Assembly: GCA_946481265.1 (NCBI GenBank)
Contig: CAMLNE010000092.1
Coordinates: forward strand, 1 to 12,198
Direction of reading: 5' to 3'
Length of the DNA stretch: 12,198 nt
DNA from: an uncultured Panacagrimonas sp.
GTDB lineage: Bacteria; Pseudomonadota; Gammaproteobacteria; Nevskiales; Nevskiaceae
The notes under the pieces were generated by a model. That model ran no database searches. It was given only the letters and a program-made list of their open reading frames with translations, and was not told where the DNA came from. Below, piece after piece: positions 10,405-12,198 of the stretch; within the stretch, counting starts at the first letter, position 1, and the number at the start of each line of letters is the position of its first letter. The position numbers were made by a program, and so were the translations under genes.

Positions 10405-10757
10405 GCAACGCGAACAAGATCATTCAGTCGGTCGACGCCGACCAGTTGAAGACGAACGTCCCGACGTTCAACCCGGGCGACACGGTCGAGGTCAAGGTCA
10501 AGGTCAAGGAAGGCGAGCGTGAGCGCCTGCAGGCCTTCGAGGGCGTGGTGATCGCCAAGCGCAGCCGCGGCCTCAACTCCGCGTTCACCGTGCGCAAGGT
10601 CGCCCATGGCGAGGGTTGCGAGCGCACCTTCCAGCTGCACAGCCCGCAGGTCGCCGAGATCACGGTGAAGCGCCGCGGCGACGTCGCCCGCGCCAAGCTG
10701 TACTACCTGCGCGACCTGGCCGGCAAGAAGGCGCGCATCAAGGAAAAGCTGGCCTGA
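10401..10757 (+). CDS. rplS: 50S ribosomal protein L19
   Basis: The 118-residue protein is L19, located at the 30S-50S interface. Typical features are [20 protein letters not shown] (residues 23-42), [21 protein letters not shown] (46-66) and the basic C-terminal [17 protein letters not shown]. Length fits the family (about 115 residues). The ATG overlaps the trmD stop codon in ATGA and is preceded by AGGTGG, so translation is coupled. It is the last gene of the operon and is followed by two strong hairpins. Confidence 0.98.
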   Translation: MSNANKIIQSVDADQLKTNVPTFNPGDTVEVKVKVKEGERERLQAFEGVVIAKRSRGLNSAFTVRKVAHGEGCERTFQLHSPQVAEITVKRRGDVARAKLYYLRDLAGKKARIKEKLA

Positions 10758-10766
10758 CCCTGCCGC

Positions 10767-10791
10767 ACGTCGCGCCCGGGTGGCGCGACGT
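10767..10791 (+). terminator. Perfect GC-rich hairpin after rplS without T-tail
   Basis: ACGTCGCGCC pairs perfectly with GGCGCGACGT (ten pairs) around the loop CGGGT, starting ten bases after the rplS stop. No T run follows, so it is not a canonical intrinsic terminator. It may protect the mRNA 3' end or work with the second hairpin 20 bases further on. Confidence 0.5.
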
Positions 10792-10811
10792 CGCGTAGCG
10801 GATCCAGCGGT

Positions 10812-10847
10812 ACGAGGGCCTGGACATCGTCCGGGCCTTCGTCGTTT
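10812..10847 (+). terminator. Intrinsic terminator of the rpsP-rplS operon
   Basis: A 14-pair stem (10812-10825 with 10829-10842, two G-U pairs) encloses the loop ATC and is followed by CGTTTG. The stem strength suggests a terminator, although the T-tail is short and interrupted. Confidence 0.65.
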
Positions 10848-11090
10848 GCCGGCGCCGGATCGCGCATGGAGGTCTTCGTCCGTCGGGATCCGCGCACCGC
10901 GGCCCTCATGTCGGTCCGTCAATTTGGCCGGCAACAGGTGCGGGATTCAGGTCTGCCCTGCGGTGCGGCCTTGCCGGGTCGCCGTGCCGGATCCTGCGAT
11001 CGGCCCGGCCCGACATTCGACTGCATCACACTTGAAAGCGCCGTCCCGCGACCATCGCAAACGGGGATCGGAACGAGGCGCGCGCGCGTC
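10848..11090. other. Gene-free spacer between the ribosomal operon and the DUF3015 gene
   Basis: The spacer of about 240 bases shows no recognisable gene. A plus-strand frame at 10866-11117 (83 residues, Arg/Pro-rich, two cysteines) has no recognisable motif, lacks a ribosome binding site and runs into the promoter of the next gene; I do not call it. A separated inverted repeat, CCGGCAA (10928-10934) with TTGCCGG (10971-10977), could form a loose stem around a 36-base loop, too weak to call an RNA gene. Confidence 0.45.
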
Positions 11091-11120
11091 TTGCAGTCGG
11101 CTTCGCCACGCCCCTAGTAT
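11091..11120 (+). promoter_or_regulatory. Sigma-70 promoter of the DUF3015 gene
   Basis: TTGCAG (11091-11096), 18 bases, TAGTAT (11115-11120). Four of six bases match the consensus in each box. Transcription would start near 11127, leaving a leader of about 52 bases that begins with a possible six-pair stem (CGGATC 11127-11132 with GATCCG 11141-11146). Confidence 0.6.
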
Positions 11121-11178
11121 GGTCCCCGGATCGTGGATCGGATCCGTCCATCTGAAGAAGAACTTGGGAGTTACCACT

Positions 11179-11655
11179 ATGAAGAAGCTCATCGCCGGCA
11201 CGCTCTTGCTGGCTACGTCCTCGCTGGCGTTCGCGGAAGCTCCCGGCGGCCCGAATTGCGGCTGGGGCAACATGCTGTTCGACGGCCAGAACGGTCTGCC
11301 GGCCCACTTCCTGGCCAGCACCACCAACGGCACCTCGGGCAATGCCACCTTCGGCATGACCACCGGCACCAATGGCTGCTCGACCAACGGCAAGATCACC
11401 TACGGTGGAAAGTCGATGGTCGGTGCGATGTTCGACGAGTTCTCCGCCGACGTCGCGGTGGGTGAGGGCGATGCGCTGAACGCGGTTGCCGCCGCCTACG
11501 GCGTTGCCAAGGAAGACCGCGCCGCGTTCGCGTCGCTGGCCCACCAGAACTTCGCCGTGCTGTATCCGAGCGAGAACGTGACGGCCGAAGAAGTCGCCAC
11601 GAACCTCGAAGGGCTGATGAAGTCCGACGCGCAGCTGTCGAAGTACGTCATCTGA
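11179..11655 (+). CDS. DUF3015 family exported protein
   Basis: The 158-residue protein has a clear signal peptide (residues 1-19: MKKL, hydrophobic core, cleavage after AFA), so it acts in the periplasm or outside the cell. The mature part starts APGGPNCGWGNMLFDGQ and has a Thr/Gly/Asn-rich central segment (48-70), features of the DUF3015 family. Two cysteines (27 and 67) could form a disulfide. The C-terminal half is helical and rich in Ala and Glu. The function of the family is unknown. The ATG at 11179 has a good ribosome binding site (GGGAG, ten bases upstream) and directly precedes the signal peptide; the upstream frame back to 10780 has no support. The gene has its own promoter and a strong terminator, so it is probably monocistronic and well expressed. 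Confidence 0.9.
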   Translation: MKKLIAGTLLLATSSLAFAEAPGGPNCGWGNMLFDGQNGLPAHFLASTTNGTSGNATFGMTTGTNGCSTNGKITYGGKSMVGAMFDEFSADVAVGEGDALNAVAAAYGVAKEDRAAFASLAHQNFAVLYPSENVTAEEVATNLEGLMKSDAQLSKYVI

Positions 11656-11663
11656 TCTTTCGC

Positions 11664-11685
11664 GCTGCCGCCGCACGGCGGCGGT
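11664..11685 (+). other. GC-rich hairpin after the DUF3015 stop codon
   Basis: GCTGCCGCC-type arm pairs with GGCGGCGGT (nine pairs, two G-U) around the loop GCAC. No T run follows. It precedes the true terminator by 17 bases and may protect the mRNA 3' end. Confidence 0.4.
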
Positions 11686-11701
11686 CGCTTGGTCAGCTGC
11701 G

Positions 11702-11736
11702 GGCCCGGCATCGTCCAGATGCCGGGCCTTTTATTT
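11702..11736 (+). terminator. Intrinsic terminator of the DUF3015 gene
   Basis: GGCCCGGCAT pairs perfectly with ATGCCGGGCC (ten pairs) around a seven-base loop, followed by TTTTATTT. This is the clearest rho-independent terminator in the window. It ends only 15 bases before the next start codon. Confidence 0.92.
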
Positions 11737-11751
11737 GAAACTGCCGACACG

Positions 11752-12198
11752 ATGTACCCGAGGCGCACGCTCGTCCTGATCCTGCTGATCCTGTCCGTCC
11801 TGTCGCCAGTCCGCTCCTGGTCGGCCGACGACGGCGCATGGGCGCAGGCGCAGTCAAGCGCGCTGTGGGAGCGCCAGGAATGGCTTCATCTGGGCCATTA
11901 CAAGCCCGGTACCTGGCCCGGATCCTGGCGCAGCCATACCGACGACACGCGCTTCTTCCTGGCCCCGAACGGGGCGCGGGATCCAAGGGCGGAATTGCAG
12001 GCGACCCTCGAGGCCTTTCGTGCGCCCGCCGCACAGGGCGATGCGCACGCGCAATGCCGCTTCGTTGCCCGGCTCGGCTGGCTGCGCGCGCAGGTCGAGC
12101 TGGGCGATCTGCCGCAGCCCGACTGTGCGGCGTACCGGGAGTTCAGGACCCAGGTCCAGGCCGGGCAGGCGGTGCTGGTGTTCCCCTCGTACTACCTC
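11752..12198 (+). CDS. Exported DUF4105/Lnb N-terminal domain-like protein (partial)
   Basis: The first 149 residues of a gene that runs off the right edge. A signal peptide is visible (residues 1 to about 25: RR followed by LVLILLILSVL), so the protein is exported. The following sequence, with W-x-x-LGHY (44-50), RFFLAPNGARDPRAELQATL (67-86), CRFVARLGWLR (102-112), DCAAY (124-128) and VFPSYYL at the edge, resembles the N-terminal region of DUF4105/Lnb-type periplasmic proteins. Those are predicted cysteine-peptidase-like enzymes; the expected catalytic part lies beyond the window and cannot be checked. The ATG at 11752 lacks a Shine-Dalgarno sequence and sits 15 bases behind a strong terminator, so how the gene is transcribed is unclear. 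Confidence 0.75.
   Translation, partial: MYPRRTLVLILLILSVLSPVRSWSADDGAWAQAQSSALWERQEWLHLGHYKPGTWPGSWRSHTDDTRFFLAPNGARDPRAELQATLEAFRAPAAQGDAHAQCRFVARLGWLRAQVELGDLPQPDCAAYREFRTQVQAGQAVLVFPSYYL

Noticed and set aside
10866..11117. Plus-strand 83-codon frame between rplS and the DUF3015 gene
   Set aside because: No ribosome binding site, Arg/Pro-rich low-information product, and it overlaps the predicted promoter of the next gene.

Overview
The window reads as a piece of a high-GC gammaproteobacterial chromosome. The strongly GC-biased third codon positions, the rpsP-rimM-trmD-rplS operon, a DUF3015 protein, an Lnb/DUF4105-type protein and a TIGR03862-type flavoprotein together suggest the Xanthomonadales (Lysobacterales). 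That placement is inferred from gene content and style, not from a search.

Layout. Bases 1-2092 lie on the minus strand: a partial membrane protein resembling the N-terminal helices of MscS-related proteins (1-471), a 361-base spacer with no convincing gene, and a HI0933/BaiN-like flavoprotein (833-2092). A divergent intergenic region (2093-2253) then opens a plus-strand cassette of three small genes for the cell envelope: a secreted pentapeptide-repeat protein (2254-2544), an ADYC-domain lipoprotein (2580-3431) and a small three-helix membrane protein (3438-3725). Next is a phosphorelay locus (3899-8712): a soluble hybrid histidine kinase with five PAS domains and two receivers, an HPt module displaced out of frame by one base at a run of eight C, and an OmpR-type response regulator. 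The conserved ribosome and tRNA-modification operon rpsP-rimM-trmD-rplS follows (8843-10757) and ends in two strong hairpins. After about 420 bases without a gene come a monocistronic secreted DUF3015 protein with its own promoter and terminator (11179-11736) and the start of a secreted DUF4105/Lnb-type protein that runs off the right edge (11752-12198).

How the parts work together. The kinase, HPt and regulator hold every phosphotransfer residue of a full His-Asp-His-Asp relay: H713, D1001 and/or D1144, the HPt histidine, and D53 of the regulator. Removing a single C from the C8 run at 7575-7582 would join kinase and HPt into one protein of about 1342 residues. The break may therefore be a sequence error, a real mutation, or slippage that yields two protein forms.

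The most unusual locus is 2254-3725. ADYC-domain proteins are poorly characterised. As I recall, homologues often carry N/Q-G-x-x-L type repeats in the same polypeptide. Here the repeats and the ADYC domain are encoded by two adjacent genes, both exported, followed closely by a small membrane protein. The three may form one envelope-associated system of unknown function.
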